A stretch of DNA of 64,000 nucleotides, from assembly GCF_018361265.1 (NCBI RefSeq), contig NZ_JAFLNH010000001.1, positions 1,922,001 to 1,986,000 on the forward strand, written 5' to 3'. Under the pieces are notes generated by a model, which ran no database searches, was not told the DNA's origin, and saw only the letters and a program-made list of their open reading frames with translations. The position numbers were made by a program, and so were the translations under genes. Positions 1 to 8,080 of the stretch are shown here, in pieces; the first letter of the stretch is position 1, and every line of letters starts with the position of its first letter. Origin of the DNA: Mycobacterium sp. SM1 (GTDB lineage: Bacteria > Actinomycetota > Actinomycetes > Mycobacteriales > Mycobacteriaceae).

Positions 1-210
1 AGTCAACAAGCCGCCGGTGAACAGCAACGACTCGCCAGGCAGCAGCGGAAACAGCAGGCCGGTCTCGATGAACACAATGAGCAGAATCCCGGGGAGCACC
101 GCGTGCCGGAACACACCATCGGCGCCGAGCCAGTACATCGGATCCAGCAGGTCAGGCAAGGCCAGCGAACTGGCAGCGGTCAGCGGTCCTGCGGCTGCGA
201 GGGCAATCAT
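1..210 (-). CDS. DedA family membrane protein, N-terminal part (Rv0364-like)
   Basis: The minus strand reads from an ATG at 210 through the window edge with no stop, giving 70 residues beginning MIALAAAGPL. It then has a hydrophobic stretch (VLPGILLIVFIETGLLF) followed by PLLPGESLLFTGG, the conserved proline- and glycine-rich re-entrant region of DedA/SNARE-associated integral membrane proteins. The C-terminal part lies outside the window. DedA proteins are inner-membrane proteins linked to lipid scrambling and membrane homeostasis; this is family knowledge. The gene is divergent from fba, as Rv0364 and fba are in M. tuberculosis. The start is probable but has no strong ribosome binding site. 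Confidence 0.85.
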   Translation of the reverse strand, partial: MIALAAAGPLTAASSLALPDLLDPMYWLGADGVFRHAVLPGILLIVFIETGLLFPLLPGESLLFTGGLLT

Positions 211-367
211 GAGTTCCCAAGATACCGGGGCACGGTGACCGGTCCTGGATAAGGCGCGGCGGGCTGTCCACGCCGGCGCGTGGCTGGGATACTGAGGCAA
301 GCCAGTCTTCACGTGCGTGTCACGTGCAGCTGCCGGATCAGCCCGCAACGTCTGAGGAGGAACCTCC

Positions 368-1405
368 ATGCCGATCGCAACGCCCGAGGTTTACGCGGAA
401 ATGCTGAGCCGCGCCAAGCGGGACTCGTATGCGTTTCCGGCCATCAACTGCACGTCCTCGGAGACCATTAACGCGGCCATCAAAGGCTTCGCCGACGCCG
501 GCAGCGACGGTATCATCCAGTTCTCCACCGGCGGTGCGGAGTTCGCCTCCGGGCTTGGGGTCAAAGACATGGTGACCGGCGCGGTGGCGCTGGCCGAGTT
601 CGTTCACGTCATCGCGGCGAAGTACCCGATCAACGTTGCGTTGCACACCGACCACTGCCCGAAGGACAAACTCGACAGCTACGTCCGTCCGCTGCTGGCG
701 ATCTCTGCCGAGCGGGTGGCCGCCGGCAAGAATCCGCTGTTTCAGTCGCACATGTGGGACGGCTCGGCGGTGCCGATCGATGAGAACCTCGCCATCGCCC
801 AGGAGCTGCTCAAGGCTGCGGTGACCGCGAAGGTGATCCTCGAGGTGGAGATCGGCGTGGTCGGCGGCGAAGAGGACGGAGTTGTCGGCGCAATCAACGA
901 GAAGCTGTACTCCACGCCGGAAGACTTCGAGAAAACGGTCGACGCGCTGGGCACCGGCGAGCACGGTAAGTACTTGCTGGCCGCCACGTTCGGCAATGTG
1001 CACGGCGTCTACAAGCCGGGAAACGTCAAGCTGCGCCCGGAAATCCTGGCCCAGGGCCAGAAGGTGGCCGCGGCCAAGCTGGGTCTGCCCGAGGACGCCA
1101 AACCGTTCAGCTTCGTCTTCCACGGCGGCTCCGGGTCGGAAAAGTCGGAGATCGCCGAGGCGGTGCGCTACGGGGTCGTGAAGATGAACGTCGACACCGA
1201 CACCCAGTACGCGTTCACCCGCCCGGTTGCCGGCCACATGTTTACCAACTACGACGGTGTCCTCAAAGTCGATGGCGACGTGGGACGCAAGAAAGACTAC
1301 GACCCGCGCAGCTACCTCAAGAAGGCCGAGGCGTCGATGACCGAGCGGGTGATCGAGGCCTGCAACGACCTCAAGTGCGCCGGAAAGTCACTAGGCACAA
1401 GCTAA
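368..1405 (+). CDS. fba: class II fructose-bisphosphate aldolase
   Basis: This 345-residue protein catalyses reversible cleavage of fructose-1,6-bisphosphate into dihydroxyacetone phosphate and glyceraldehyde-3-phosphate in glycolysis and gluconeogenesis. Class II marks visible are the LHTDHCPKDK segment (catalytic Asp and zinc-binding His near residue 95), the acidic EVEIGVVGGEEDG loop, FHGGSGSEK (phosphate and metal site) and MNVDTDTQYAF near the C terminus. A strong ribosome binding site (GAGGAGG, 353-359) precedes the ATG, which fixes the start. Length matches mycobacterial Fba. Its stop lies only 4 bases from the stop of the convergent membrane-protein gene. From memory, H37Rv has mgtE between these two genes; no trace of it is seen here. 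Confidence 0.97.
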   Translation: MPIATPEVYAEMLSRAKRDSYAFPAINCTSSETINAAIKGFADAGSDGIIQFSTGGAEFASGLGVKDMVTGAVALAEFVHVIAAKYPINVALHTDHCPKDKLDSYVRPLLAISAERVAAGKNPLFQSHMWDGSAVPIDENLAIAQELLKAAVTAKVILEVEIGVVGGEEDGVVGAINEKLYSTPEDFEKTVDALGTGEHGKYLLAATFGNVHGVYKPGNVKLRPEILAQGQKVAAAKLGLPEDAKPFSFVFHGGSGSEKSEIAEAVRYGVVKMNVDTDTQYAFTRPVAGHMFTNYDGVLKVDGDVGRKKDYDPRSYLKKAEASMTERVIEACNDLKCAGKSLGTS

Positions 1406-1409
1406 CTGG

Positions 1410-2276
1410 CTAATTGGTGGGGGACTGACAGATCTTCCACTGATTGTCGCGGAATTGCAGGTCAAAGCTGCGGGCCGAGCGGACCTGGGGATCGTAGGCC
1501 ATGAACGTGGTGACGTTGGCCTCCGCGTGGTCACCGTTGACCACGACCTGATCGATGCTGGCAATCACCGGGTATTGCTTGGCCGCCGAGACCCGCTGGT
1601 AGGTGTCGGCCCAAGCGCGCTCGTCATAGCTCACGTAGTTGTCACGGGTGCTACCGCAGGTCAGGCTGCGCAGCGCCGCCAGGTCACCGGTTTGCATGGC
1701 GACGTCGAAGCGCTGGATGGCGGCACGGACCTGGTCTTCCGGCGAGGCCTTCGGCGCCTGGTGGCGGGTCAGCAGCACGGCGCCCAGCACCACGATCGCG
1801 GCCAACGCCAGGATGACCAGTACCAGCGCCAGCACCCAGCCCCAGTCCCGTTGACGCGACGGGCGGAGCTTCGACCCGAGATGAGGCGGGATCAATTGCG
1901 GCATCGCCCGTTTCGGGGAAATGCGGGGTACGCGCCGGGCGTTGATGACCTCGGTGGCTGGTTCCGGTGGGGTGTTGATGACGGCGGTCTCCGTGGCGTC
2001 GAAACCCGGGGCAGTAAAGCGGCGTTCCCCAGGGTGACGCTGCGGCTTTGCCACGTTGGGCGTGGTCGCCGGGTTCTGCCTGGCCAGCACCTCGGTCGCG
2101 GGCTCGGCTTCGCTGGGCGCCGCCCGGCGGGTTTCGGTTGCGTTCCCGTCGGGGCCCGCGGTCTGCTCGTCGGCCGGGGGGGTTGCGGACTCGAACGGAT
2201 CACTCGTGGTAGCGTCCGGCTTCACCCCGGATGAGCCGGGCGTGTCGTCGCGGTCGGGCCCTGCTGGGTTGGGCAT
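1410..2276 (-). CDS. single-pass membrane protein with extracellular NTF2-like domain (Rv0361-like)
   Basis: The 288-residue product has a long proline-, threonine- and charge-rich N-terminal cytoplasmic region (about residues 1-160). One strong membrane helix follows (WGWVLALVLVILALAAIVVL, about 163-185). The C-terminal domain of about 100 residues (DQVRAAIQRFDVAMQTGDLA... through QWKICQSPTN) has the alternating pattern of NTF2/DUF4878-like extracytoplasmic domains. It resembles M. tuberculosis Rv0361, of unknown function. The ATG at 2276 is the first in frame. The disordered N-terminus with many Ser/Thr could be a kinase target, but that is speculation. No enzyme motif is visible. Confidence 0.85.
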   Translation of the reverse strand: MPNPAGPDRDDTPGSSGVKPDATTSDPFESATPPADEQTAGPDGNATETRRAAPSEAEPATEVLARQNPATTPNVAKPQRHPGERRFTAPGFDATETAVINTPPEPATEVINARRVPRISPKRAMPQLIPPHLGSKLRPSRQRDWGWVLALVLVILALAAIVVLGAVLLTRHQAPKASPEDQVRAAIQRFDVAMQTGDLAALRSLTCGSTRDNYVSYDERAWADTYQRVSAAKQYPVIASIDQVVVNGDHAEANVTTFMAYDPQVRSARSFDLQFRDNQWKICQSPTN

Positions 2277-2408
2277 GAGCGCTGCAATCCTCCCGCTATC
2301 CGATTCGCTCTTCGAGCTTAGCGACCCGGCCGGCGATTGGCTGCGGTGACCGCGTCACCACGCGGCGGACCGGCGCCATAACAACGCAACGCAATAACAA
2401 TAGGAGTC

Positions 2409-2822
2409 ATGACGCCGATGGGTGATCTCCTGCAACCCGATCCGATCCTGCTGCCCGGCGATAGCGGGGCCGAGGCCGACCTGCGGGCCGGCAAGGACCT
2501 AGCCGTCGTCGCCGCCGCGCATCCCGCGGCGTCGGTCGCCTGGGCGGCGTTGGCTGAAGCGGCGCTGGCCGACGACGCGGCCGTCACCGCCTACGCCTAC
2601 GCCCGTACCGGCTACCATCGGGGTTTGGACCAGTTGCGCCGCAATGGGTGGAAGGGGTTTGGCCCGGTGCCGTATTCCCATCAGCCCAACCGAGGCTTCC
2701 TGCGGTGTGTGGCCGCGCTGGCGCGGGCGGCGCAAGCCATCGGCGAGACCGACGAGCACACCCGCTGCCTGGAGCTGCTTGATGAATGCGACCCCAATGC
2801 CCGGGCCGAGTTGGGGCTGTAG
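2409..2822 (+). CDS. DUF3151 domain protein (Rv0360c-like)
   Basis: A 137-residue soluble, Ala-rich helical protein matching the actinobacterial DUF3151 family, including GDLLQPDPILLPGD at the N terminus and YARTGYHRGLDQLRRNGWKG and PNRGFLRCVAALARAA in the middle. Function is unknown. Two in-frame ATGs compete: 2409 and 2418. The AGGAG at 2403-2407 is too close to the first and about 10 bases from the second, so initiation at 2418 (MGDLL) is equally possible. The gene sits between Rv0361-like and the M50 protease genes as in M. tuberculosis, except that a GNAT gene and a transporter remnant are interposed here. Confidence 0.85.
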   Translation: MTPMGDLLQPDPILLPGDSGAEADLRAGKDLAVVAAAHPAASVAWAALAEAALADDAAVTAYAYARTGYHRGLDQLRRNGWKGFGPVPYSHQPNRGFLRCVAALARAAQAIGETDEHTRCLELLDECDPNARAELGL

Positions 2823-2831
2823 CCCGGGCCG

Positions 2832-3750
2832 CTAGCGCAAATCATCGGCGATGTAGACATCGGGCCGGTTGTACGCCGGGGAATCATTTCGGTGCATTGC
2901 CACCCCATACATAACCGCGCGGAATCCGCGTCCCAGCATGGTCCGGTAGGCCCGGCTGCGGTTCAGGTTGACGCCAGCCTCCATCCGGCCCAGGCCGTGT
3001 TGATGGGCCAGCGTCTCGCACGCATCCAACACCAGGTCGAAGACGCGCTCCGCGCCCGGCCCGGGCCTGGCGACGGCGAATTTGACGTAGCAGCTGCCGG
3101 CGCCGGCTTCGGTGTCCTCGCCGAGGTGGCACACCGCAAACGCGTCGAGTGAATCGCCGCCCCACAGCAGCACCGTCTCGCCGAGGCGCTGGTGATGCAC
3201 GGACCGGATTTCCAGCCCGAGGTCCAGGCCCGGGTAAATCGAGTCCGTCACGCCACGGCAGGCGTCAAGGATTGCCTTTTGGTCGCGGACGTTTGCTCGG
3301 GACGTTAACGCCTGGGTGCTCGGTCGGCGATTTGGAGAGCACCGCCGTCAGAAACCGGGGCCAAAAACCGAACTTCTGGTACAGGTGGATGTGGCGCGGA
3401 CTGTGCGCGAAGGTGAACAGCGCAGCATCCTTCAGCTGCCAGGCGTCGAGCAGGTCCATTGTGGCGGCCAGCAGCCGCCGCGCGATTCCCTGGTTCCACA
3501 ACGCAGGCTCAACGGTCAGCGGGCCGAAGAAGCCGAAACTGCCCCAGCGCGTCGCCAGGTTCGAACCCACCAGTGATCCGTTTAATTCTGCGGCAAGACC
3601 TGAGCCGGGGTCAGCCAGCCAGCGAGTGCGCACGTATTCCCGGTCCGCCCAAAACAAGTCGGGGTCGCGCGCGCCGACAAACGTTCCGAACGCTCGCCGG
3701 CAAATAGCGCTCGCGGTCGGCAGGTCCGATACCCGTAGCGGGCGAATCAT
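2832..3750 (-). pseudogene. GNAT-type N-acetyltransferase, frameshifted
   Basis: Two minus-strand reading frames together make one acetyltransferase of about 300 residues. The first (from the ATG at 3750, MIRPLRVSDLPTA) carries the acetyl-CoA-binding region (VEPALWNQGIARRLLAA) and LYQKFGFWPRFLTAVLSKS, then ends at 3265 in a basic nonsense tail (KRPRPKGNP). The second frame, read upstream of its GTG at 3251, gives RDQKAILDACRGVTDS and continues as a second GNAT-like domain (LGRMEAGVNLNRSRAYRTMLGRGF) to 2832. The join at about 3265-3290 needs a one-base frame change. Either the gene is dead or there is a sequencing error. Its 5' end overlaps the transporter remnant upstream. Confidence 0.8.
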
Positions 3751-3786
3751 CACCTGCTCGTGAGCCGGGCCACCAGCCGGCCGCGC

Positions 3787-4042
3787 AGTCACCGGCCCCC
3801 TCCGGAGGCGGCACCTGGACGATGGCGTGCTCCAACCCGCGTGCGGCCAGCACCACTCGCGCGTCGTCGCGCACCCGGGCTTTCCCGGGCGCTAACGTCC
3901 AGACGTGCAGGTCGCGCGCGCCGGTCACGCTTGCGACCGCACCCAGTGCCGATCGCAGCCTTTCGACGTCGATGTGGCTTCGCGACGACTCGGAGAGGAT
4001 CCGCAGCACCCCACCGGCCGGTGCGAGTGCGTGCGGCAGTAC
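3787..4042 (-). pseudogene. remnant of a cation diffusion facilitator (CDF) metal transporter, C-terminal part
   Basis: After an in-frame stop near 4043 the minus strand reads VLPHALAPAGGVLRILSESS and then SHIDVERLRSALGAVASVTG and ARDLHVWTLAPGK. This is the cytoplasmic C-terminal metal-sensing domain of CzcD/ZitB-type zinc or cadmium exporters (typical motif: S.P.HIDV...L..V.GV.DLHVWTL..G). A later segment, ARGLEHAIVQVPPPEG, fits the end of that domain after an internal deletion. All transmembrane helices are missing and there is no start codon in the expected place, so this is a decayed relic. It overlaps the GNAT start region. Confidence 0.7.
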
Positions 4043-4101
4043 TCAAAGCACACACAACATCACGACGACGTCGCCGGTCGAACGCTTGGTAGCGGATGAA
4101 G

Positions 4102-4171
4102 GCAGAGGCTCCGATTGCAATATTATCTATCATTGAAATTTAACTTTATTTGAAGGCTATTATTTCAACCC
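4102..4171. other. AT-rich intergenic island with inverted repeat
   Basis: About 70 bases with strikingly low G+C in an otherwise GC-rich region (runs such as AATATTATCTATCATTG and TAACTTTATTTG). It contains the inverted repeat TTGAAAT (4133-4139) and ATTTCAA (4162-4168). It lies just past the stop of the M50 protease gene and next to the transporter relic. It could act as a weak terminator for the protease transcript or be residue of foreign DNA. No coding signal is seen. Confidence 0.55.
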
Positions 4172-4951
4172 TCAGAACCAGGCGCTCCAGAACCGGGTCA
4201 ACGCGTTGCCGGCGGCGGCCAGCGCCCCGGGCACTCCGGAGAGCTCGAAAAAGAAGTCCACGATCCCGAAGAACCAGCGGTTAAGCGCGGGCGCGAGGAA
4301 CAGCACCAGCAAAAACAGCAGGCCATACGGTTTGAACTGGTCGAGCGCGCGCTGCGTTTCCGGTCTCAGATGCGGCTCCAGCGCGCCGTACCCGTCGAGC
4401 CCGGGGATCGGCAGCAGGTTCAGCACCACCGCGGTGACCTGAAGGAACCCCAGGAACGCCACCCCCGCCCACAACACCGGATGCGCCGCGTCATACCACA
4501 GCCGGGTGGAGGTCAGCAGCAGCACCGCCAGCAGCAGGTTGGCCGCCGGTCCCGCTAGGGCCACGACGGCGCGCCGGGTCGTCGTCATGAAGGAGGTCCG
4601 CACATACACTGCGGCGCCGGGCAGGCCAATGCCGCCCAGCGCGATGAACAGCATCGGCAGGCCCAGTGACAGCATCGGATGGCTGTAGCGCCGCGGATCC
4701 AGCGTCAGGTAGCCGCGCACCGCGACGTCGCGGTCGCCGAACCGCCACGCGCTGACGGCGTGACCGAACTCGTGCAGGCACAGCGATACCAGCCAGCCGG
4801 CGATCACGAAGGTGAACACCCCGACATAGGACAGCGGGCGCACACTGGCCCCGGCCCACCAGGCCAGCACACCGCCGAACGCCGTCAGCCCGACAATCGC
4901 CAAGAAGATCGGGCTGGGCCGCACCGATTCGTGCACGCCCCTAATGCCCAT
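4172..4951 (-). CDS. site-2 protease family membrane metalloprotease, M50 (Rv0359-like)
   Basis: A polytopic membrane zinc protease. The zinc-binding helix LCLHEFGHAVSAW (HExxH) follows a transmembrane segment, and the second catalytic element NLLPIPGLDGYGALE (with the LDG aspartate) lies towards the C terminus, as in M50B site-2 proteases. Several hydrophobic segments are visible. Family members cut substrates within the membrane, often anti-sigma factors, but the substrate here is unknown. I start at the ATG at 4951 (MGIRGVHESVRPSP), giving 259 residues, which agrees with my memory of Rv0359. An ATG at 5011 and a TTG at 5035 would extend the N terminus. The gene follows the Rv0358-like gene in the same direction. 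Confidence 0.88.
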   Translation of the reverse strand: MGIRGVHESVRPSPIFLAIVGLTAFGGVLAWWAGASVRPLSYVGVFTFVIAGWLVSLCLHEFGHAVSAWRFGDRDVAVRGYLTLDPRRYSHPMLSLGLPMLFIALGGIGLPGAAVYVRTSFMTTTRRAVVALAGPAANLLLAVLLLTSTRLWYDAAHPVLWAGVAFLGFLQVTAVVLNLLPIPGLDGYGALEPHLRPETQRALDQFKPYGLLFLLVLFLAPALNRWFFGIVDFFFELSGVPGALAAAGNALTRFWSAWF

Positions 4952-5053
4952 GTGTGCCCACGCCACGAACTTACCGAACGGCAGCGAGCCCTCGGGCGTC
5001 TGCGGCCACATACTCGGCCGCCGGGCCGCCGCCAAGTGCAGGCCGGTGCCGCG

Positions 5054-5695
5054 TCAGCGGATCAGCAGCCAGCCCTGGGTGTGGCGATAGAACGTCGAGC
5101 GCTTCGTCGGCCGCGGGGCACGGACGCCATCTCGGGTGACCAGCACCCCGGTGCTGCCCAGCTGCACCGCTCGCCCGGTCAGCCAGCGACGGGGACGTCC
5201 ACGCCGCGTCAGCACCGCCGCGCGCACCCCGGGCGGTGCCGCCGTCGGCTCCACGCGCACCCCGGCGACCTCACCGTCGAAGAGCACCGCGTCGTCGACC
5301 ACTGCCTCGCCGTGCAACGGCCCGTCAGCGCCCCGCCAGACCGCGCCACCGACGATCGCCGTCCCGGTCTCGTCGCGGATCAGCGGCACCCGGCGGCCGG
5401 CACCGCGCCGCACCCGCCGGGCCGCTCGGCGTCCGGTCGGCAGCCGGTAGATCCGGGTGGCTGCGCTGCGCCTTCGTGGGGCGTAGCCCACCTCGACTCC
5501 CAGCCGTTCGGTGCGCAATAGCCGGGTCAGCACGGTTGCCAGGTCAGCATCGGCACCGACCACCACCAGCCGGCGGTAGGCTGCGATCGCCCAGTCGAGG
5601 TCGGTTCGCGCGTCGATGGGCAGCACCGGCAGGCCGGTCAACGGGCCGGGAACGGTCCCACCGAACAACAGCACCGCAATGTCGGCGTCGTTCAC
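5054..5695 (-). CDS. conserved mycobacterial protein of unknown function (Rv0358-like)
   Basis: A basic protein of about 213 residues. It begins in the region [20 protein letters not shown], continues through [22 protein letters not shown], and ends in a small beta-rich part ([14 protein letters not shown]). The reading frame is open further upstream to 5893, but that would overlap the purA start. The conserved part begins near the GTG at 5695, and a GGGGAGGAG lies about 14 bases before it. An ATG at 5779 is an alternative. It resembles Rv0358, which also lies between purA and the M50 protease gene. I recognise no catalytic motif. Confidence 0.72.
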   Translation of the reverse strand: MNDADIAVLLFGGTVPGPLTGLPVLPIDARTDLDWAIAAYRRLVVVGADADLATVLTRLLRTERLGVEVGYAPRRRSAATRIYRLPTGRRAARRVRRGAGRRVPLIRDETGTAIVGGAVWRGADGPLHGEAVVDDAVLFDGEVAGVRVEPTAAPPGVRAAVLTRRGRPRRWLTGRAVQLGSTGVLVTRDGVRAPRPTKRSTFYRHTQGWLLIR

Positions 5696-5834
5696 TGTGA
5701 CGGTCAGGGGCTCCTCCCCAATCCTGTCGGGCTCGAGCCGAGTTACCGGCCTCCTCCTCGGGCCCTGTCGGGCCCGCATCGTCGCCGGGTTAGTGTGGGT
5801 CACCGGCTGGACCACAATAATCGGGAGTAACAGC

Positions 5835-7133
5835 ATGCCGGCAATCGTCCTGATCGGCGCCCAGTGGGGTGACGAGGGCAAAGGCAAGGCCACCGACCTG
5901 CTCGGCGGGCGCGTGCAGTGGGTGGTGCGCTACCAGGGCGGCAACAACGCCGGGCACACCGTCGTCTTGCCCACCGGTGAGAATTTCGCGCTACATCTGA
6001 TCCCCTCGGGCGTGCTGACACCCGGCGTCACCAACGTCATCGGCAACGGCGTGGTGGTCGACCCCAGCGTGCTGCTCGACGAGTTGCAGGGCCTGGCAGA
6101 GCGTGGCGTGGACACCTCCGCGGTGCTGATCTCCGCCGACGCGCACCTGCTGCTGCCCTACCACGTGGCCATCGACAAGGTTACCGAGCGCTATCTGGGC
6201 ACCAAGAAGATCGGCACCACCGGCCGCGGCATCGGGCCCTGCTACCAGGACAAGATCGCCCGCATCGGGGTGCGGGTCGCCGACGTGTTCGACCCACCTC
6301 TGCTGACCCAAAAGATCGAGGCCGCATTGGAATTCAAAAACCAGGTGCTGGTGAAGATCTACAACCGCAAGGCATTGGAGCCGGCCCAAGTCGTTGACTC
6401 GGTGCTGGCGCAAGCCGAGGTTTTCAAGCACCGGGTCGCCGACACGCGGTTGTTGCTCAATGCGGCGCTGGAGCGTGGGGAAACCGTGCTGCTGGAGGGC
6501 TCGCAGGGCACCCTGCTCGACGTCGACCACGGCACCTACCCCTACGTGACGTCATCGAACCCGACCGCGGGTGGCGCGGCCGTCGGCTCCGGTATCGGTC
6601 CCACCCGGATCAGCACCGTGCTGGGCGTCCTCAAGGCTTATACCACTCGGGTGGGCTCCGGTCCGTTTCCCACCGAGTTGTTCGACGACAACGGTGAGTA
6701 CCTAGTCAAAAGTGGTGACGAATACGGGGTGACCACCGGCCGGCGCCGCCGCTGCGGCTGGTTTGACGCGGTCGTCGCCCGCTACGCCACCCGGGTCAAC
6801 GGCATCACCGACTACTTTTTGACCAAGCTCGATGTGCTCTCCAGCTTGCATACCGTGCCGGTATGCGTGGGCTACACGATCGACGGCAAACGCACCAACG
6901 AGATGCCCATGACCCAAAGCGATCTCGCTCGCGCTGAGCCGGTCTACGAGGAGCTGCCCGGCTGGTGGGAGGACATCTCCGCGGCACGGGAGTTCGATGA
7001 GCTGCCGGCCAAGGCCCGCGATTATGTCTCACGAGTGGAAGAGCTTGCCGGGGCGCCGGTTTCGTGCATCGGTGTGGGTCCGGGCCGAGACCAGACCATC
7101 GTGCGCCGCGATGTCCTGGCGGTCCGGCGATGA
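5835..7133 (+). CDS. purA: adenylosuccinate synthetase
   Basis: This 432-residue enzyme joins IMP and aspartate using GTP, the first committed step to AMP. Signature motifs are intact: [12 protein letters not shown] at residues 7-18 (phosphate loop with catalytic Asp), GGNNAGHTV (catalytic His), [14 protein letters not shown], and [13 protein letters not shown] and [10 protein letters not shown] in the middle. The ATG at 5835 has GGGAG at 5823-5827 upstream and reproduces the canonical N terminus [12 protein letters not shown]; the longer open frame back to 5616 has no family similarity. The gene is divergent from the Rv0358-like gene and both may share the 5696-5834 promoter region. It is followed by a vapBC pair rather than its M. 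tuberculosis neighbour. Confidence 0.97.
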   Translation: MPAIVLIGAQWGDEGKGKATDLLGGRVQWVVRYQGGNNAGHTVVLPTGENFALHLIPSGVLTPGVTNVIGNGVVVDPSVLLDELQGLAERGVDTSAVLISADAHLLLPYHVAIDKVTERYLGTKKIGTTGRGIGPCYQDKIARIGVRVADVFDPPLLTQKIEAALEFKNQVLVKIYNRKALEPAQVVDSVLAQAEVFKHRVADTRLLLNAALERGETVLLEGSQGTLLDVDHGTYPYVTSSNPTAGGAAVGSGIGPTRISTVLGVLKAYTTRVGSGPFPTELFDDNGEYLVKSGDEYGVTTGRRRRCGWFDAVVARYATRVNGITDYFLTKLDVLSSLHTVPVCVGYTIDGKRTNEMPMTQSDLARAEPVYEELPGWWEDISAAREFDELPAKARDYVSRVEELAGAPVSCIGVGPGRDQTIVRRDVLAVRR

Positions 7134-7206
7134 CGGATCAGCCCCTCTGACCCTTACGTGCGCCCCTTACGTGTGCCCATGCGAATATGCATGCTATGGT
7201 GCAACT

Positions 7207-7452
7207 ATGCCTAAGACGGTTCAGATTCGCGACATCGATGACGACGTGTATGGCGCCTTGGTGCGCCGTGCTGGGGAGGAGGGCATCACGGTGCCGGAGT
7301 TGCTGCGCCGGGAGGCGGCACGGTTGGCGGCGCGGCCGTCGGTCGCCGAGTGGCTGGCACGCACCGGCCGGCGACCCTCGGCGATATCCACGGCCGAGGT
7401 GCTGGCAACGCTCGACGAGTGGCGCGGCGAGTGGCCAGATGCTGGTCGTTGA
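7207..7452 (+). CDS. vapB: VapB-type antitoxin
   Basis: An 81-residue protein. Its N-terminal MPKTVQIRDIDDDVYGALVRRAGEEG forms a ribbon-helix-helix DNA-binding unit with the pattern (short strand, then two helices, LVRRAGEEGITVPELLRREA) of VapB antitoxins. The tail (LDEWRGEWPDAGR) would wrap the toxin. The start is an ATG at 7207 within a short AT-richer patch (GAATATGCATGCTATGG, containing the ATGCAT palindrome) that may hold the autoregulatory operator and promoter. Antitoxin and toxin overlap by 14 bases, typical of coupled translation. By family, the VapBC complex represses its own operon. Confidence 0.88.
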   Translation: MPKTVQIRDIDDDVYGALVRRAGEEGITVPELLRREAARLAARPSVAEWLARTGRRPSAISTAEVLATLDEWRGEWPDAGR

Positions 7453-7834
7453 TGCATCGTGCCTGTTCGAGGTCGTCGCCGACACGCCACGGGCGGGTGA
7501 GATCGCGGCCCGCCTGGCCGCCGATGCCGACCAGGTAGCGCCGCACGTGATCGACGTCGAGGTGATGGCCGTGATCCGCGTTGAGCATCTGCGCGGGCGG
7601 CTGGATCGCACGGCCGCCCGGCAAGCGATAGCCGATCTGCGGGATTGGCCCGGCGAACGATTCGGGCACCGTCGGCTGCTGGAGCGGGCGTGGCAACTGC
7701 GCGACTCGGTACGAGGATGGGATGCGTTCTACGTGGCGTTGGCGGAGGCATTCGATGCGACGCTGCTGACGCTGGACGCGCGGCTGGCGCGCGCACCCGG
7801 GCCGAGTTGCCGGATCGAGGTCCTCGATCACTGA
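7439..7834 (+). CDS. vapC: VapC-type PIN-domain ribonuclease toxin
   Basis: A 131-residue PIN-domain protein with the acidic catalytic set in place: Asp5 (MLVVDAS), Glu41 (VIDVEVMAV), Asp95 (RGWDAFYVALAE) and Asp113 (LLTLDARLARA). Such toxins cleave RNA, often tRNA or rRNA, when freed from VapB. The start ATG overlaps the 3' end of vapB. The residues look intact, so activity is likely. The pair sits at a junction where gene order departs from M. tuberculosis (purA on one side, a purT homologue on the other), consistent with acquisition or with a rearrangement point. Confidence 0.9.
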   Translation: MLVVDASCLFEVVADTPRAGEIAARLAADADQVAPHVIDVEVMAVIRVEHLRGRLDRTAARQAIADLRDWPGERFGHRRLLERAWQLRDSVRGWDAFYVALAEAFDATLLTLDARLARAPGPSCRIEVLDH

Positions 7835-8080
7835 TCGTGGTGGGCTAACGCTGGACTGCGTCGGGCGACCCTGGGACGCTCACCGTGCCACTGCTTGAGA
7901 CGTGCGGTCACCACGGCACGACGAGCGCCACCCATTCGGTGGCCGGAATCCGGGCCACGGCCCCACGGCGCGGCGCCCCCACCCATCCTGTCGCGGTCCT
8001 TGGGCGGGCCTGTCCTCAGGCGGCCCTATCCTTAGGCAGCGTGGGGGATGGCGCCCGGACGGGGATGTGCGTGCACGGCA

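Noticed and set aside
338..1237. 299-residue minus-strand frame
   Set aside because: Antisense to fba, and it covers the fba ribosome binding site.
4102..4171. AT-rich island as an origin of replication or attachment site
   Set aside because: Too short, no DnaA boxes, no integrase gene or tRNA next to it.
7221..7796. Minus-strand frames across vapBC
   Set aside because: The plus-strand pair has the full PIN residues and ribbon-helix-helix pattern; the minus frames are Arg/Pro-rich shadows.
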